Of a stretch of DNA of 64,000 nucleotides, positions 20,011-34,904 are shown piece by piece. The number at the start of each line of letters is the position of its first letter. Within the stretch, counting starts at the first letter, position 1. The notes beneath the pieces are model-generated. The model saw nothing but the letters and a program-made list of their open reading frames with translations, was not told the origin of the DNA and searched no databases. The position numbers and the translations under genes are program-made. The stretch covers positions 32,032,199 through 32,096,198 of the forward strand of contig OZ026840.1 in assembly GCA_964023205.1 (NCBI GenBank), written 5' to 3'. This DNA is from Lutraria lutraria. Its lineage: Eukaryota; Mollusca; Bivalvia; Venerida; Mactridae.

Positions 20011-23000
20011 CCCTATGGTTATAAAACTTGAGATGAGTCTCTGATCTCAAATATCAGATCTTGTATTTCAAAAATGATCTGACGATAACGAATCTTTAAA
20101 TCATAATTCTGTCTGCACAATTCACTGAATATAGTTGGATATTAACCAGCTCTATCTCCCCAACCATATATAATACTTAGTTAATGGTATTTGGATTTGT
20201 TTCAAGGTTATAAAAAATGAGATCGATCTCTGAACTCAAAATTCATATTTGTCTTTGGTATGTTAATTTGTTAATTATGACCATAATAGCATAATGGAAC
20301 ATTAACCTGACAGCATAATTGATCGGAACATGCATTTAAACATTAACCTGCCCTATTCTTAAACCGAAATACTTTGAGGATGGAAGTAAGATTTGAGCTG
20401 TATGAATAATGATAACATAATTACATTGTATGTCCAATTTGTTAAAAAAAGTAATTGGTACTTATCTTTAATTATCGTCGTGCAATACGCGTAGTTCTTA
20501 CATGCTGAAAGACTTAGATAAGGGAGATAACAATAAAAGTATTGCGGGTACTTTTAAGATTATACATATACATGTATATCTAAGTTACCAAACATAGACT
20601 GTTATTTATTTGGTATCATTAAAAGACAGTCTGTGTTTAGTGCGATGACCTAGGTATTCGTAAATAATGAAAAGTAATTCAAAGATTCAGGGACGTAGCC
20701 AGTTTTGAATGAATGTTTTGCACACAATGGATTCGGGGCCACTTTCAAATACGAATTATTATTTTGAATTATGCATTTTATTTCCTGAAAGCACCGTAGT
20801 CAACGTTTATCAGACATAACATCAACTTTCGACCTAGACGACATTTTTGGCCGTTTTTTTCTCTTTTCAAATTAACGTTTGTGCGTATCACTGATGTTAT
20901 AACTTGTTGACAATCTGATATTTTAAGACATACGTATACCGTGAATCATTTTTTCTCTTCAAAAGAAACCATTTTAGCGTTTATTGTTTACCAATCGTGC
21001 GTGCGTTTAATAGCCATAACACATATTTTCATGACAAAACTGAAAAATAAAGGAAATAGATATCATAATGCATTTAGATTTTTCGTATGTATTAAGTCTC
21101 AAACGATTATCATTTGATTTGACCTGCATGCCATAGAATTGTAAAAGGCGAGCTTTCCAACATACGAAAAAGGTAATTCTACTCGTTTGTGCAAGTTTGA
21201 GCTCTAGGGCTGTACAGGCCAGTTGTGATTTTCTTATATACATGTATAAACATAACTAGGGCCGGGGAATACGACCTTTTCACAATTTGCTTTAAGATAA
21301 TTCTCTTATCTCTATGACAAGAGATAAGTCTTTATGATATACCTATATAAATACAGTGTATTGATAAATGCTCATTCTCTGATGATAATGTGAATTCGTC
21401 TTGTACATGCTCACTTGCGAATTTTGTTTGATTTTGCATTATCATACATGTATAACTGTATAATAATAATAATATACCCATTACACCACATGTATGTATA
21501 ATCTATTATATGCTCTCCGTATTTGGAGGAAATAAACGGATATATGTTATAATGAATCTTAATCTACCACTGTTATAAATCCATTTCTTGCTAGACCGAC
21601 AGTCCGCTTGCCTTTCAGTAGCCCAAGATATTACACACCGAAAATGAATTAGAATCACATTGTACTAGCATTAGAAACATTTTTATAAATAAAATAATCG
21701 AAAACCAATCACTTGGTCATGATTAGGTATATGATTATATTTATAAAATAGTAATTATAGCAACGTCATTTTATTGTTTATACTATGCTTTATACTATTG
21801 TATTCATTCTTGACTTGAAAATAAAATATATCAAATTGTGTATCAGAGTTTTACACCGGACATATCAACGAACCAGGATGTCTGTCTGCAGAAAAAGCTA
21901 GGGACATTCCGAATTTCTTGTATCGCCTATGAGGGTTCATGCGCCTGTCAAACAACATTAATACAAATAGATAGTGGACTGAATACTGCATAAGAGCTCC
22001 TAAAAACGGAAAATTTGTGCACGCTTCTTCGCTGTTTTCGAGCTGTCAAGGTTGGATTTAATCGCATTCGTACGCGGCCCTGTCGTACTTAAAATTGCAC
22101 ATAAAATACAACTACTTAACGGCTAAGAACCTTGAATGTTGCTGCGTGAAATAAGTTTATTTATCAGTGAACAAAATAAACTTAATTAGGGAAACTGAAA
22201 AAGGGAGAACCGTCGCTCATCCCTAGAGTAAGAGACGATTTCTGTATAAATAAATCTTATATCTTCGTTTACGTCGAGATTTGTCCGGATTTTGCTTTCT
22301 ACTGTATATTGTATAAGGTGTATATAAGCGGAGAAATATGACCGAATTACCAGGTGGGGGTTTGTTACTAACAGATAAAGGTCTAGTGCCATCTATTTTG
22401 GTTTAGCATTGGCATATATGAAGTGTAAAAATCGTTTAGTTGATTGATTAAGAGTGCCGTTGAGTTCAAATGCCTTGAGTAATATTAAAGGCAACGAGAA
22501 CGGTTACTACGTTACATACCCCTTTAATATATATGGACCGACAACAATGCATGAAAGGTACACTTAAGTATTAAAAACTACCTCTTAAAATACCAACAAT
22601 CAGGCTACAAAAGTACACCTCGTCTGATAAGACTGACAACAAGGCTACATGATCAAGTCTTGTTTTAAATACAATCTTAATATTTTCTATATAAATACAA
22701 AGTGTAAGTAGAGCGGGCTAACGGAGTGATTGTGTTGCATTTATAAATGTCATTTCAAAACAGTATATCCTGCTTTTAGAGTTTGATTGTGGACTATTTT
22801 CTACGAGTGTTTAGTATTTAGGTCCTGCGGCCTTAGAGTGGCCTTACCATGACACGATGATTTTCTTGCATTTATTACATTACAAAATGGTTTCGTAAGA
22901 TTCTGAAATATTTCTGGTTGGTTAGATGTTTTAGTCCACTAGGCAACTGAAAGCCTTTTAAATTAGAGCATCTCGAACGATCTAAACAAATAAAATAAAT

Positions 23001-24154
23001 CAATGTATGGGACTGGTGTATGAATTCATGGTTTCTGGTCCCCCTTAATTCAGTGTATATAATATTTAAACAATGTATACAAAGAAGTAAGTACTATCTG
23101 CCTAAGACAGGGGTGTCATTGGATGCCATCCAACTCACTGTGGCCAGATTTTGATGTATACACTATTGATCAAGAGTACAAGGTATTTAAAATGAAACCG
23201 TTTGGAATTAACAGGTCTGAAAATATTTCATTTATATGCACACTTGTCGACAAAAATATTGTCCAGTTGGCGTCTCCGTGGTTATTTTAAGACCAGCTAC
23301 ATCACATGCTTCTTAAATCGTCTTTCAGTCAATAGAAATACCTATGAATGACTCGTAGCGTCTTCTTTCCAATGCTGCAATGTTTATTCATGTACGATTA
23401 CAAACAGAAAAGATAAATGTGTGTTGCATTTTTTGTAGACAGGACACGACTTTTTGTTCAGGTGATTGTGCATGCATGAGTACAAGTCGGTTTTAAATTT
23501 ACTTTACACATTATCGTTTGTCCAAATTGTGAAGGGCAAGGGACATGTTGATATCTTTTTGTAACATCAAAACATAATTATAGCAACAAATCGGAAGTTT
23601 CTTTTTTGTGCAGTGCATTTATATACATGTATTATTACGAATATATGTAGCATAAAAAGTTCTCAGCATTAAATAATAATTATTGTGAGTTCAGTTTATA
23701 GGGCTGGAACATTGAGTAATGTTATTTAAGAGCTATGATAGGCATGCTGAGACCCGAGAGATGATACACTGTATTTTTAAGATGACATCTGAGGTAGAAT
23801 TTAAGTACATGTATTGATAGTAGAGTACTATACCGTGTGAGCACTGACGCTTTAGAGACAGCATTAATTTTGAGTTCTGATTTTGCGAACTAGGGCTTGG
23901 GTGCGGAGATTGGAGACCTAGATATTTAGATATCTGTATTCAAAAGCTAGTATCTAAGCACTGATATTTAAGAGGTATGACTTGAGTACTAGGACTTGGA
24001 TGGAGATATTAAATATAGTCATTGTAGTACAAACGATATAGAACAACGCATGAACCTATACACCACATGTATACCAGTTTGTTGTCATGTTGTCTCTACA
24101 TAATAATGAACCCAAGGTTACATACATACATAACTTTACTTTATTTATTTTAAG
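20011..24154. other. AT-rich region without a recognised gene
   Basis: There is no array, element end or convincing exon. Minus-strand open frames at 21007-21243 and 22186-22392 have no domain or splice context. It could be an intron or upstream sequence of the candidate terminal exon at 24155. Confidence 0.45.
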
Positions 24155-24263
24155 AATTATTTTTATTACATTGCTACCTTGCTCGAAGTCAGGCATGAAG
24201 CCCAACAATGACTTCCAGAATCATACAGAAGACGAATATATAGCCCTCCCTATGCCAGCCTGA
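24155..24263 (+). CDS. Candidate terminal exon with cytoplasmic-tail-like peptide
   Basis: An acceptor with a T-rich tract ('ttactttatttattttaag') is followed by 35 open codons and TGA at 24261-24263. A poly(A) signal AATAAA lies only five bases later, at 24268-24273. The peptide begins hydrophobic ('IIFITLLPCSK') and then turns polar and acidic: 'GMKPNNDFQNHTEDEYIALP'. This is the shape of a membrane segment end followed by a short intracellular tail, with a tyrosine in an acidic context. The acceptor, stop and poly(A) order is what a last exon should show. Upstream exons were not identified, and no family is recognised. Confidence 0.4.
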
Positions 24264-24267
24264 CATT

Positions 24268-24273
24268 AATAAA
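24268..24273 (+). terminator. Poly(A) signal AATAAA
   Basis: The hexamer lies just after the stop codon of the candidate exon at 24155. In AT-rich DNA this hexamer is common by chance, so it counts only together with that exon. Confidence 0.35.
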
Positions 24274-24359
24274 AGCGAAAACTATGGGTGCTTTTCGGAG
24301 CCACCACTATTAATGAACACATGAGTCGATAATAGTTGATCAGACCTGAAGGCATCTCA

Positions 24360-27300
24360 CAACCAAAATGGTGAAAACAACGTTTACATAGCCAATAACT
24401 ATCACGGACTCTGTGTGTATCCATTCGTCTAATCTAATTCACCTATATACTTGAAAAAATGTCCAAACTGATCAATATGTCTATGTTGTCAGAATGATAT
24501 GTAAACAATGCGAGTGGAATGCATTTTTTATTCAGTCAAATACAAAGCAATTCATGTACACAAAATATCCAAACATGACCTGGAACATGTACATTATTCA
24601 TTTCTATTAAATATATTGTGTATTTTAGACTTTGCGTATAAACATAGGAACTGGTGCGATACGAATGAAATTATTTTTTTGTTTGATGAACATTATTTGA
24701 TAAAACCCGAACATATGTATCAATTTCTTTCCCAGATCTAAAATTGATCTAAACAATGCGCATTTACATACCTTGCAATTGGCAACTGAATTTGAACAAA
24801 CCCTTGTGCATATCATTAATTATACATTTTGTAATTGTTTTATTAATTTTATTTACCGTAAAAATAATCATATTTTATTAATTTATTACTACAAATGTAG
24901 TATTCAAATATACCTGTGTGCATATTTTCTTCGGCATGATGGTAATTGACTTAATATGTCACAACAATAATATTTATTAATAAAAATAATGGGAATAGAA
25001 TGACAATAAATCCCAATGCATCTCAATGATTGTGTTTCATATACCTGACCTTAGACGAACATGATAATATTCATTAATGTATATTATGAGAACTGAATAC
25101 AAAAAGGTCTATATTTATGATGAATATGTATATGTGTATGGTATTATTTTACATTTCTAAAATACATTTTCTATAGTCACTATATTGACGACACGCCCTA
25201 ATAAATGCTTTAATGAAACGAGTACAGTTGGTAATCAAAGCGCCTTATGCATATTAAACGAAAACTATCAATCTAAAGAATCAAATGATTATTATGCATG
25301 TAGCGAATAATAAATTTGACATATCAGACGGCCAAAGTTAATTCGAGTATTTACCTTTCATACGAAATGACGAATAATGTCTAATGAACATGCGCGCTAC
25401 GTTTGTTTTAGACAGTATATCGACTAAACGCCCAAATTAATGCGTTATTGAATGCGTATAGTTTATTAACAAAGCGTGTTATGCATACTTGACGCAAAAT
25501 ACCAATCTATACATTCACATGAATCTAATTCATTTAGCGAAAAATAAAATTGTCCTAGGATAAGTCCAAAATATTAATGAAATGCATTTTATCGCGTGTT
25601 TGTTGACGTATTTTACGGACAATATTTAGATTTCAATCTTCAAGTCCAAGGTAAAAATCGTATATATTGCGTATTGAAATGAAGAAATTAACATCATGTA
25701 GTATATGAGAATATAACGGAATATGTGTATATTCATTTATGTGTATTGGTTGCTTGAAAGAAAATCAAAACGGTCAATATCTATTATGAAAATGTGTGGA
25801 TTCATCAGCTATTTTTATGTATCATTTCCGTAGAAAGTTTATCGACATAAGCCCTAATTAATGAAGTTATAAAATGAGTATAGCTTATAAAAAGCGTGTC
25901 ATGCATATTCTACGCAAAATATCAATATATAGATTCAAAATTGAATTATGATTGTAGCGAATAATGATATGTTCAAGTCACGGGTCTCGAGGCTTAATTA
26001 TTCATACGAAATTAGAATAATTTCTAGATAACAAGTGCGCTACGCGTATTTTGCGCAAATTATCAATTGATAATATACAGTGGAGCGAATTATAAAACCA
26101 AGTCGTGTGCAAACAAAAAGCGTGTGTGCATACTTTGTGCAAAGTATATAGCATTTAAAATCTTTCTAATATTTTTGTATAAACGCTGTTCATCAAAAGA
26201 CAATGTATCGAACGGCATGTGTGGCTGTTTGGTTAGAAATAACACGCACAATTCTAAATATCTAATAACAAAATGACTTTATGTCACGGAGTTGTTGACA
26301 TATTTCACGGACAAATTATGATTTCGTTTTAAATACAAAATTTGATTTCTAACAGATTGAATTGAAGAATAAACGTCTTACATAACATGTCTATATCATA
26401 GACTCAGTTTGTAATCAATATAGTGTACTGGTTTGAATAGGAATTGTATGTTTGCAAACCTCGTGTATCGCATTTAGTATTTTTCAGAATGATTTCAAGT
26501 AGAAAGTTAATGTAATAAAAGAGCATGAACTTGCAAATACCATTTAATACATGTTTTCAATCCGCAGGTCTCGAATACTCATTATCTAATCATGTAACAT
26601 TAAACGCGATAATTAATGACCTTATGAAATGAGTATAGTCTATGAAAAAGTGTGTCATGTATATTCTACGCAATAATAATGTGCTCATGCAACCGGTCTA
26701 TAGTATTTATTACCAATACGAAATGAGGATAATTTGTAAATAACAAGCGCGCTACGCTTAATTTAAGCAAGTTATCTATATCTCAGATTTAAATGATAAT
26801 ATACATTGTGTGCCTATCGCGAGCTGATATGAAGATTTTCATTTACTTGTATTGGTTGCTTGAAGAAATAACCAAAATGGTCTACATCTAAGATGAAAAT
26901 CTATTATGTGATTTTCATGCACCCGTTCCATAGACAGTATACTGACTAAAACTACTTAATTAATGAGTTTATTAAATGACTATGATTTGTAATCAGAGCG
27001 TGTTGTGCATATTCAACGCAAAATATCAATCTATAGATTCAAGTGAGTCTGATACATGTAGCGAATATTAAAATTGTCCTAACGTACGTCCAAAATATTA
27101 ACGTGTTGTGTTTCGAGTATTTTCAAACGAAATGAGAATAATTTCATTTAAATGTACATGCGTAGTTCGTTTATTTTACGCAAATTATGAATCTGATAGT
27201 TCCAAATGATAATATATATGCAATAAATAATAAATTCAAGACGCGCGTCTCTTTTATTCATTGCACATGCAAGATATCATTGAAATTCATTCTAAATTTT

Positions 27301-30300
27301 GGAATACACAATCATCTCCAATAGTCTATGTATCTTACGACATGTGTACTCGTTTGTTGAATAGTATTTGTATCGCGAGCTTGTGCACGTACGTCGCGGA
27401 CAAATACATGTAATATGATTAAAATTGATATACATTTGTAAATCAAAATGAAGAAATTAACGTAATGAATAACGTTTGAATATCACGGAATCAGTGTGTA
27501 TTCGTTTATGTGTATTGTTTCCTTGAAGAAATTATCAAAATGCTTAATACCTAAGATGAAAATGTCTGATCCTATTTTGCGGTTATTATGTCCTTATTCC
27601 GTAGTATAATTTGTAAGCAAAGGATGTTACGCATATTTAACATAAGATATCAATCCATAGATTCAAATGAGTATTATGCATGTAGCGAATAATAAAATTG
27701 GCATATCAGACGGCCAGAGTATTAATATGTCGGGTTTCGAGTATTAATTTTTCAGACAAAATGAGAATATTGCGTAATGAATATGCGCGCTACGTTAAAT
27801 TTACGCAAATTATGAATTAGTTAGTTTTGAATAATATTATACTTTAGAAACTATAAAATTCAAGTCGCACTTCGCCTGTATTTATTGCACATACAAGATA
27901 TTCATTCTAAATTTTAATATAAACCATCTGTCCCAGAGTCTATGTATCGAATGACATGTGTATTTGTTTGTTTACATGCTTTTGTTAAAAACAGTCTGCA
28001 CATCTAAATATCTAAGATCAAAATGATGTGCATTCATATAGTGGCTTCGTCGACGTATTTCACGAAAATTGTTATATTTATCTTCATATATAATATCAGA
28101 ATTCATGGCATACAAAATCATTGAATATTACTGAAGATGAGTGAGTTCATAAATGTGTATTGATTGCTTGTAGAAAATATCAAAATGGTCAATATCTGAG
28201 ATGAAACTATTTTGTGACTATTATGTGGTTCTTGTGTACCTATTCCATATACAGTATACTGACTAAAATACTTACTTAACGAGCATATTAAATGAATATG
28301 ATACATAATCTGTCAAAGTGGTTATGCATATTCAACGCAAAATATCAGTCTATACAATGTATATCTAAATGAGTCTTATGCGTGTAGCGAATATTAAAAG
28401 TGACCTATCATACGGCCAAAGTATTAATGTGTTGGGTTTCCGAGTATTTACATTTCAAACGGAATGAAAATGTAATGTGTAATGAAAATGCGCGCTACAT
28501 TAATTTCACGCAAAATGTGAATCAGTTGATATTATGCATGTAGCGAATACTAAATTCAAGCCGTGCAACTAATGTATTTATTGTACATACAAGATTCCGT
28601 TCTAATTCATTCTAAATCTTTGAATAAACTATTTCCCCAAAATTTAATGTCTATGTATCGAAGGACGGTACATGTGTACCTCTTTGTTTACATGATTTGG
28701 TTACATGCCGGAATTAATAAATTAGCGTAACACTTTATTATTGAATATTACATAATCTGTGTGTATTTCATTATGTATATTGGTTGCATGAACGAATATT
28801 ATAGTGGTCAATATATGTGATGAAATAATGTACCTGTCCCATACAGAGTATATTGGCTAAATGCGCTAATAATAAGTTTATAAGTAATCAGAGCGTGTTA
28901 TAATTATTTACTTAACGCAAAATGTCAATTTAAAGATACAAATGAGTACAATGCATATAGCGAATAATAAAATAATGTGCAATGAACATGCGCTCTACGT
29001 TTATTTCACGCGAATTATGAATTTATTTGATTCAAATGATACAATATATGTACGAAATAATAAATGTAAGTCGTGCATCTCTGTATACATGTATTCACAA
29101 ACATTGAAATGATGAAAATAACGTCATACAAAATCAGTGAATGCCAATCTTTGTGTATTAATTTATGTATTGCTTACTTGAAGAAATGATCAAATGGTTA
29201 ATATATATGAGGAAAATGTGTCGTACTATTTTGCGATTATTATATGTTCCTATCTTAGAGACAGTATATTGGCTTTATAAACGTCTTAATTGATGATATC
29301 AATCAATGTGTATACTTCGTAATCAAAGCGTGTTGTGTATATTAACGAAAAATACAAATCTATAGATTCAAATGAGTAGTATGCATGTAGCGATTAATAA
29401 AATTGACTTCCCATACAGCCGAAGTATTAATGTGTTCGGTTTCGAGTATTTACTTTTCAAACTAAATGAGATGTGTTATGAATATGCGCGCTACGTTAAT
29501 TTTACGCAAAATATGAATCAGTTATATTTAAATAATACTATACATGTAGCGAATAGTAAATTAAGGCCGTGCGTCTAGTGTATTTTTTTGTACATAAAAG
29601 ATTCCGTTTTAATTCATTATTAATCTTTGAATAAACCATATTTCCAATAGTCAATTTATTGAACACCATGTGCATTACATGCTTTGGTTAAAACTAACAC
29701 GCACAATTGTTATTATTTTAATATCAAAATGAAATGCATTTTTACCGCGTGTTTGTTGTCGTATTTTACGGACAATATTTTGATTTTTGTCTTCAAGTCC
29801 GAAGTTAAAATTCGTATTTATTGTATATTGAAATGAATAAATTAGCATCATGTATAATAAGTGTATATGACGGAATATGCATATATTCATGTATGGTTAT
29901 TTGTCGCTTGAAAAAATCAAAATGGAAAATATCTATTATTTAACCGGGTTGAATTCATTTGCAATTCTTATTTATCATTTCCATAGAAAGTATATCGACT
30001 TAATGCCCAACTAATGAAACTTTCGAAAATGAGTATTGTCTATAAAAAGCGCGTCATGCATATTATACGCAAAATATCAATCTATAGACTCAAACATCTA
30101 AGAACAAAATGAATCTATGTCAAGGAATTGTTTACATATATATCACCGGCAAACTATTATCTCGTTTAAATACAAATTTAATTTAATTTATAACAGATCG
30201 AATTGAAGAGATATACGTCTTACACAACATGTTTATATCGCACACTGTGTATTGGTTTAAATAAGAATTGTAGGTTTGTAATCTGCATGTATCTCATTTA

Positions 30301-31380
30301 TTATTTTTCAAAATGATTTCAAGTAGAAAAATGTGCATATTTGTCTATTTGATTACACAGAAGTTAATGTAATAAAAGAGCGTGGACTTGCAAATACATA
30401 TGTTCATGTCGCGGGTCTCGCTTACTTGCTTATAATCTAGTCATGTAACATGCTGAAATTAACGTAAATATGATATCTATCGTACGCAATATCTTATTTG
30501 TACTGATTCAGTTGCATATTAAAATGTCTATTAATGTGTGGAAAACATAAATATGAACAAAATAATGAACTTGTATTAAGAGTTTTTTGTACACAACAAG
30601 AGTGCTATACATTCTTTATACAAATTAAATAGCATTCAAATCAGTTCTCCATTTTGAAATGACGTTTATAACACGGAATCTGTGTGTATTCATTTATATA
30701 TAATGTGCATCGGTTGCTTGGAAATTACGCAGACGGTCAATACCTATGATTAAAATGTTTGGAATTCATTTACTTATAGACAGTGTTTCGACTTTAACGC
30801 CCTAATCAATGCCTTCCTGAAATGAGTATAGTCTATGAAAAAGCACATCATGCATATTCTAAAAGAATACCAATCTATATAATATTATTCAATAATAATG
30901 CCCTTGCATACGACTAAAATAATAATGTGTAACGAACACGCGCAACTTATTAAATTTGTATAATTTGTAATTAAATCCTGTTATGCATATCTAATGCAAA
31001 AAATCAATCCATAAATTCAATTGATTATTATGCACGTAGCGAATAATAAAATGAGCGATCATACGGCCAAATCTCTAATGTTTTCGGTTGAGTTTTTACT
31101 TTCAAAACGAAATGAGAATATATTACATATTATATTTGTCTTCATATACACGATCAAACTTCATACATATCTACTTGTAAATGAAGAAATTAACGCACTA
31201 CAACAATATTGATTATTACGGAATACGTGTATGTTTGTTTATGTGTATTGTTTGCTTGAAGAAATTATCAAAATGGTCTCGTATATGCCATAGTACTGTC
31301 TTGAAAACAACCCGACGCGCAATTTTCTTTTTTCCGGAAAGGATTTCGTTTATCATCGTCCTGATGAATTAGTTAATACT
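24360..31380. repeat. Seven-kb degenerate mosaic of a complex repeat
   Basis: Three kinds of marker return in a fixed order but at irregular spacing. One is 'ggaatctgtgtgtattcatt', with variants near 24410, 25715, 26840, 27485, 28140, 28755, 29150, 29870, 30675 and 31215. The second is 'atgcatgtagcgaataataa', near 25300, 25955, 27057, 27690, 28385, 28545, 29390 and 31036. The third is 'gcgcgctacg', near 25397, 26035, 26745, 27787, 28494 and 29487. The spacing suggests a unit of about 1 kb with many deletions. The unit has two homologous halves, each with a 'tagcgaata' word. Copies differ by many substitutions. Open frames inside are incidental. Confidence 0.75.
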
Positions 31381-31641
31381 AAGAAAATTGACTGAAACAC
31401 CCTATCGCGCATATTTGCCTCGTAAACATGATTTGATTAGGAGACGTACTGACTAAGGTATTTGAAAAATATAATTTGTTCCTAATCCTAAAAAAAATAG
31501 TCCATGTGAAGTTAAATTATGTGACGGGACCTATCATTGTGAAAGTTAAGTGCTTTGTTCAAGAAATTCCACTTACTTCGTAAAATCCTAATAATTCCAG
31601 TATACATGTATTCCATATTTCCTATCCACAAATATATAACA

Positions 31642-31746
31642 CACTATGCACATTTCACTAAGCACAAACACTATGCATATTTCACCAAGCACAAAGACTA
31701 TGCAAATTTCACCTAAGCACAAAAACTAGGCACTTTTCACTTAGCC
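31642..31746. repeat. Short tandem repeat, 27-28 bp x ~4
   Basis: The unit 'cactatgcacatttcactaa' plus 'gcacaaa' is repeated near 31642, 31669, 31697 and in a shortened fourth copy. Confidence 0.85.
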
Positions 31747-31750
31747 AAAT

Positions 31751-33370
31751 TACTTTTAAAACGCTATACAAAATGATAAGCACTTTTTCTAATACGGGAT
31801 TTTCCCTAGAACATGCACGGAAGCTCATTAGACCACAAAACATCATTTCATCTTAGATCTTATGGTATGCTGCTTTGCCCTGAAATACAATGGTAAATCA
31901 GTTAACAATGGAACAATTAATGTACAAATCACATGTAATCAAGTACCAACAAATAATTAAGTACCCAATATGAGTAATTAAGCACCGACAGTTAAGTAAA
32001 AGATTCCAAGAATTGTATTTACTCACTCGTAATTATGACGAATGAGTGTCTTTAAGAAATTAATGTCGTATGAACTTATAATTAATAACATGTGCACGTT
32101 ATGAGTAATTTTTGTGCAATTGCAAGTACGAAAAATAAGTATCTTTCCGTAATCGATGACAAGTCATATCAATTAATTATCAACATAATGTACACGTTAT
32201 TAACAGAGCAATTGGTATATACATGTGTTTTGGTAATCATGTATATGCAAGTTTCAATCCGTTATTTATATCATATTGTAAATTTGCCCATGTATGTATA
32301 TATGATATATAGGAAATATACGTACACGTATACTTATCGACAAAATGTGTTGCTTAATGTCTGCTATCACTATAATTCATTAAAGATAGTATCAAATCAA
32401 TCAATAAATAAATTACAATTGACAGGTATAAAAACTCGTTGAAAATTGTAAAAAAGCGGTAAACGTATCACTTTAAGTGTTATGCTGTTATCCAATAAAT
32501 CCTAAGTTAATGCATTTAATGAGAATAATGAACCAATAATAATAACCAATATCAGCAAGATTATTATCTTTATTTCCTCCAATGTTGCACATGCATATAT
32601 GCTCATTAGCTGATGCATAATACGAACACAAGTTATGATACACAATCAGCAAATTTCTTGCACGTGCACATCAACAGGTGTTTCACATACACTTTGTATA
32701 TACATATTATGTACCAACAAGTCATAAGTTTGTAAATTAGCACAGACACAAATCTAGTTTGTTTATACATGAATTTTTCTTCACAATAGTAATCAAAGCG
32801 GTTCGCTAGGACAAGCAACATTTACCAGTAGGACAGAATCCGAAATATTTGACGATAGCTCATCTGAAACTTTGGTGGTGTAATCCGAAATAAACTTTCA
32901 ATCCTGATGGTTTCTTTGTACATGTAGATGCACATGTATATTTTTATTCAAATTATCATCCATTATCCGAATATTTTATGCGAAGTGATAAACAAATCCC
33001 TAAAATCACTCAAACTCTTAATTACACACCTATAATCCGAACCTGTGTTAAAGGGAATCTTTGTGTCAAAATGTGCGAACCACAAATAGTAAGGCCATAC
33101 AAAACAATCTATTGCTTGCTTGCATTTAATAACGGTAACAAAATTGTCATATTATGACACTAACTTGGTATGATTGTTCTCTTTAATTTTGGCTTGATCA
33201 ATAATTGCATTAATGATATAATGATTTGACTTTAATATGCAACAAACTTTAAAAGTGTTCACATTAATTCTCGGAGTCTCACGAAAATAAACCAAACATA
33301 CAAAACACAAGACCTATATAAATCCCCTGCACGTGAGTTCGTGATCATATCATTACGGAAAACTATGGTA
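31751..33370. other. AT-rich region, nothing recognised
   Basis: A plus open frame of 116 codons (32092-32442) is rich in I, Y, N and K, as expected from AT-rich noncoding DNA, and has no recognisable domain. No arrays or element ends were seen. Confidence 0.5.
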
Positions 33371-33374
33371 TACC

Positions 33375-33550
33375 ATAGCTGCCTGAACATAAACAGAACC
33401 TTTTTGTGATGTGAAAATATCATAAAGTGGCGTGTTACAGTTGTAATGTTCAATTTTCATTATAGCTGCCTAAACATAAGCAGAACCTTTTTTGTGCTGT
33501 GACTATATCATAATGTGACGTGCACTTTTAATATCCGCTGTTAATTTTTC
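33375..33550. repeat. Tandem duplication, ~87-bp unit
   Basis: The segment from 'atagctgcctgaacataaac' at 33375 to 33461 recurs from 33462 with about 80-85% identity, including 'agaacctttttgtg' and 'atatcataa'. Confidence 0.85.
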
Positions 33551-34904
33551 ATCATACAATGACTATTTGTCATATTAGTATACGCTGCGAATATGTCATT
33601 TCAAGATATCAACAATTTACTAGTATATAACGGCAAATATATGTTTATTTGAAATTCAAGTCCATTAAGCATTGCGACCTATTAGGACAACGTATTTACA
33701 GATATAATACAGAACATATTAATAAAAGAAATGTAACGGAGAAGATACATTTTAATGCAAAGCTGATACTAGCTACGCAGCTCCAAGATTTGACAAAGCA
33801 TATTATATGATAATGTATGATTGATCTTAATCAGAATCCAAACACATAATACAATTGCACAACTACATAATTCAGAAGTTAGTCACAAAATGTGCGACAT
33901 CACAATGAAAGGACACTGATATATGTTCACATTTGTAAAGTTAGTATCACCATGTAAGTTGGTTATTATGTATTAGAAATGAATTCCTTGAACAATAGAT
34001 GAATACATGTAGCTATATAGATACAGCATTGTTATTATAAAACACGAACAAATTATCGACAATATGTCATCAGTATATATTATATAAAAAGGGCATAGAA
34101 AAGATGCTAAAATCTGTATCAATTATGTTTTTAATGTACATGTTGATTATAATTATCAAATTGTTGCGTCAGTTCATCTTATTTGATATGCGTCTTTCTT
34201 TATAAGCGGTTCAGTCGACATTGTAGTTATACGATGCTAATTTTAGACAAAAAGCCCTCCAATCACTGTTTATAATGTGCAAATTATTATACATGTATAC
34301 AATAGTCTAATTCTGTCTAAGTCTGTTTCCATTGATTGTCAACCTCCGCTTCGTCTCTGTTGAAAGTATTTCCTCTAGTTGACTGTCAGACAAGTAATAT
34401 TTATTATATGTATGTACTATAATGAAGAATAATAAAAGAAGAGTAAACATAACAAATAATAGACCATCATAGAATTCAGAAACAACACGAAGACAATATC
34501 AACCTAAGCAGTCTGGTGCAATGGCAAATTGACACAATATAATGGAATATGAACAGTCTATCATAACAAACAAGCATCATACAACAACGAACTAGCATAG
34601 TAACTAAACTAGCAACTTGTTTGTTTGTTTGTTTGTTTCATATGGGAGCTAGCACGTTGCAGAGATAGTGTATAATTGCTAGTATGGCCTAAAATGGCAA
34701 CGTAACATGGACCAAAACCACATTTATATGGTATACATATACAAGGATAACAGTTTCAGAAAGAACGGTTTCCGCACCAAGCTGGTTTAACACTAGTCTA
34801 TGTAACACTCAAATTTTTAATGATTGGTGTCTACAGCTAAAATAGTATCATTTAAAGATGAGTTGTTCATTGTTGGTGCTGTAATAGGATGAGGAAAATA
34901 ATGT
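33551..34904. other. AT-rich region with a TTTG microsatellite
   Basis: A (TTTG)n run of about five to six units lies at 34617-34640. No exon or element boundary was recognised. Confidence 0.5.

Noticed and set aside
32092..32442. 116-codon plus-strand gene
   Set aside because: Composition (I, Y, N, K-rich) is that of random AT-rich sequence; no domain, no splice or start context.
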